Shown in pieces: positions 4,676 to 6,722 of a DNA stretch of 6,722 bases. The DNA is taken from NCBI GenBank assembly GCA_017413145.1, contig JAFPUX010000138.1, positions 1 through 6,722 on the forward strand, read 5' to 3'. Position 1 is the stretch's first letter. The number at the start of each line of letters is the position of its first letter. The position numbers were made by a program, and so were the translations under genes. The notes below the pieces were generated by a model that did no database searches, was not told the origin of the DNA, and saw only the letters and a program-made list of their open reading frames with translations. The DNA is from Kiritimatiellia bacterium (GTDB taxonomy: Bacteria; Verrucomicrobiota; Kiritimatiellia; RFP12; UBA3636).

Positions 4676-6722
4676 CTAGAACAGGCTCGCCTTGTCCGTC
4701 TCGAGCGCCTCGTCCCAGAAGCGCGGCGGCTTGTCGTCGCCCGCGATCGCGCTGATCGGCTTGGTGGTGATCTGCTTGCCGCGGGCGCGGACGCCCTTCA
4801 CGGCGACCTCGTCCTCGGTCTTGAACTTCTTCTGGAGGATGCGCTGGCCCTTGGCCGGGCGGAACTTCATCCACACGAACTCGGGCGTGCCCGCCTGCAG
4901 CAGGCGGACCGTCCCGGGCTCGGGCAGCAGCGAGTACTCCTTGTTCAAGATCGTGCCGCCGAACGCGAAGCGCTTGATGCAGCTGAACGGGACCTCCTTC
5001 TCCGTGTAGACGCACGTGTAGAGCCGTTCGCGGTCGAAGACTTCGACGAGCATCGCGTCCTTGTCCACGAAGACCTTCTCGCGCTCCGGCGCGGGGATGA
5101 CCTTGTAGCGGCCGTCCGGCCACACGAGCAGGATCTTGTCCAGCGACGAGCACTCGAAGAGCGGATCCACGCCGCGCAGCGCGTTGCCGAGGAACCCGGC
5201 CTCGCGGTCGTAGCAGAGCGAAATCTTCGTCGCCGTCACCGCGCGCACGTCGATCGAGTCGAACGTCTCGGCCTTCGTGAGCCGCGGGAAGCGCTCGACC
5301 GTGACGGTCTTGAACTTCTTCTTCGGCGCCTTCGCGGGCTTGGCGGCCGCCTTGCCCTTCTTGCCCTTCGCCTCGGGCTTGGGCTCCGGTGCCACCTCGA
5401 CCTGGACGTCGTGGTAGCGGTATTTCTTGATGAGGTTCTCGAGGTAGCGGATCGTGTAGCGCTTGAGCGCGCCGAGGTTCTTGCGCACCTCCGCAAGCTC
5501 GCGGAGGATGCCCTCGATCTCCTCGCGGTTCTTGTTGATGTCGAAGAGCGAGATGCGCCGGATCGGCACGCCGAGCAGCATCTCGACGTCGGCGTCCGTG
5601 ATCGGCCGCACGAGCTTCTCCGCGAACGGCTTGAAGCCCTTGAAGATCTCCGCCTTCACCGCCTCGCCGGTCGTGCACTTCTCGATGCGCTTGTAGATGC
5701 GCTCCTCGACGAAGATCTGCACGAGCGTCTTGCGGTGCTGCTCTTCGAGCAGCTCCCCTTCGCGGATCTCGAGCTCGCGCTTGTTGAGCGCGAGGAGCTG
5801 GTCGACGTTCGCGCGCAGGACGTGCGAGACGGTCGTCACGACCGGGCGGTTGTTCTCGAGCACCGTCATGTTCGCGGTGATCGAGCACTCGCAGTTCGTC
5901 GCCGCGTAGAGCTGCTTGACCGCCTTGCCCGGGTCGGTGTTCGGCAGGAGCGTGAGGATGATCTCGGCGTGGTCGCTCGTGCCGTCGTGGATGCTCTTCA
6001 CGGGCACCTTGTGCAGGCGCGCGGCGTTCTCGATCGAGTTGATCAGCGTCTCGGTCGTCTGCCCGTAGGGCAGCTCCGTGACGACGATCTGCTTCTGCCC
6101 GCGCTCCTCGCGCGTTTCGAACACGGCGCGGCAGCGGATCTTGCCGTTGCCGTCCTCGTAGCCCGAGCAGTCCACGAGGCCGCCGGTCGGGAAGTCCGGC
6201 ACGAGGGCGGGCTTCGCCTTCGGGTCGCGGATGATCTCGATCTCCGCCTCCAGCAGCTCGATGAAGTTGTGCGGGAGGATGAGCGTCGCCATGCCGACGG
6301 CGATGCCGTTCGCGCCGAGCATCAGCAGCAGCGGCAGCTTGCTCGGGAGCAGCACGGGCTCCAGGTTGCGGCCGTCGTAGCTCGGGATGTACTCGGTCGT
6401 CTTCTTGTTGAAGATCTCCTCGCGCGCGAGGTCGGTGAGGCGGCACTCGATGTAGCGCGGCGCGGCGGCCTGGTCGCCGGTGTAGATGTTGCCGAAGTTG
6501 CCCTGCCCCTCGATCAGGTAGCGCTTGTTCGCGAGGTTCACGAGCGCGCCGTAGATCGACTGGTCGCCGTGCGGGTGGTAGAACATCGTGCGCCCGACGA
6601 CGGTCGCGACCTTGATGAAGCGGCCGTCGTCCATCTCGGAGAGCGTGTGCAGGATGCGGCGCTGGACGGGCTTGAGGCCGTCCTCGACGGTCGGGATCGC
6701 GCGGTCGCAGATCGCGTAGGAG
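4676..6722 (-). CDS. parC: Type IIA topoisomerase subunit A, ParC-like (5' end cut off by window)
   Basis: DNA-cleaving subunit of a type II topoisomerase, probably topoisomerase IV, which unlinks daughter chromosomes with its ATPase partner ParE (not in the window). 681 residues are visible. The frame stays open to the window edge and begins within the early SYAICDRAIP and EDGLKPVQRRIL block, so only a few tens of residues are missing. Visible numbering: YHPHGD at 48-53, catalytic Tyr90 in PRYIECRL (codon 6452-6454), SYDGRNLEPVLLPSKLP, then GANGIAVGMAT. A Lys/Ala/Pro-rich linker lies at 444-469 (5315-5392), followed by a C-terminal domain of about 210 residues ending near VKGVRARGKQITT. I see no GyrA box (QRRGGKG) in that domain, which favours ParC over GyrA. 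The sequence resembles the ParC of Bacteroidetes and Chlamydiae. At the E. coli GyrA Ser83 and Asp87 positions it has Gln54 and Gly58. It runs convergent to rfbA. Confidence 0.88.
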   Translation of the reverse strand, partial: SYAICDRAIPTVEDGLKPVQRRILHTLSEMDDGRFIKVATVVGRTMFYHPHGDQSIYGALVNLANKRYLIEGQGNFGNIYTGDQAAAPRYIECRLTDLAREEIFNKKTTEYIPSYDGRNLEPVLLPSKLPLLLMLGANGIAVGMATLILPHNFIELLEAEIEIIRDPKAKPALVPDFPTGGLVDCSGYEDGNGKIRCRAVFETREERGQKQIVVTELPYGQTTETLINSIENAARLHKVPVKSIHDGTSDHAEIILTLLPNTDPGKAVKQLYAATNCECSITANMTVLENNRPVVTTVSHVLRANVDQLLALNKRELEIREGELLEEQHRKTLVQIFVEERIYKRIEKCTTGEAVKAEIFKGFKPFAEKLVRPITDADVEMLLGVPIRRISLFDINKNREEIEGILRELAEVRKNLGALKRYTIRYLENLIKKYRYHDVQVEVAPEPKPEAKGKKGKAAAKPAKAPKKKFKTVTVERFPRLTKAETFDSIDVRAVTATKISLCYDREAGFLGNALRGVDPLFECSSLDKILLVWPDGRYKVIPAPEREKVFVDKDAMLVEVFDRERLYTCVYTEKEVPFSCIKRFAFGGTILNKEYSLLPEPGTVRLLQAGTPEFVWMKFRPAKGQRILQKKFKTEDEVAVKGVRARGKQITTKPISAIAGDDKPPRFWDEALETDKASLF

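Noticed and set aside
3082..4755. Long + strand frame across the ATPase, zinc ribbon and rfbA (557 codons)
   Set aside because: It overlaps three well-supported genes in a different frame and is Arg/Pro/Ser-rich without any recognisable domain.
4548..6446. Long - strand frame overlapping parC (632 codons)
   Set aside because: It is a frame-shifted shadow of parC with Arg/Gly/Ala-rich composition and no motif; the parC frame carries the full set of topoisomerase motifs.

Overview
A high-GC bacterial segment with strongly C/G-biased third codon positions. It holds five complete protein genes and one tRNA on the + strand, and one truncated gene on the - strand. No 16S or other phylogenetic marker is present. 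The topoisomerase A subunit is of the ParC kind I know from Bacteroidetes and Chlamydiae, including its '-PRY-' active site and '-VKG-RA-GK-TT-' C-terminus. Together with the high GC and Lys/Pro/Ala-rich tails, this suggests a PVC-group (Verrucomicrobiota, Kiritimatiellota or Lentisphaerota-like) organism. That assignment is an inference and is tentative.

Layout. 1-257: no supportable gene; it holds a weak promoter candidate and a six-unit 8-bp repeat running into the first start codon. 258-1736: rhaB, rhamnulokinase. 1759-1787: promoter for the tRNA. 1812-1887: tRNA-Lys(UUU) with an encoded CCA. 1892-2392: aroQ, type II 3-dehydroquinase, starting 4 nt after the tRNA. 2411-2443: promoter. 2469-3488: ABC transporter ATPase of the PotA/UgpC/FbpC class. 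3491-3742: small FmdB-like zinc ribbon protein, 2 nt after the ATPase. 3751-3782: a four-unit 8-bp repeat. 3779-4651: rfbA (rmlA), glucose-1-phosphate thymidylyltransferase. 4654-4673: perfect GC hairpin in the 24-nt convergent gap. 4676-6722, - strand: parC-like topoisomerase subunit A, whose N-terminal end lies beyond the window.

How the genes work together. The genes are mostly housekeeping and do not form one pathway. Two transcription units look likely: tRNA-Lys plus aroQ from one promoter, and ATPase, zinc ribbon and possibly rfbA from another. rhaB (L-rhamnose breakdown) and rfbA (first step towards dTDP-L-rhamnose) both concern rhamnose but in opposite directions.

The most unusual signal is that these two genes share the same kind of leader. 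It is a tandem array of 8-bp units (consensus GACCAYYM) in exact register, in which the last unit supplies the ATG. Neither leader has a Shine-Dalgarno sequence, whereas the ATPase and zinc ribbon genes do. I see no mobile element, CRISPR array, phage gene or defence system.
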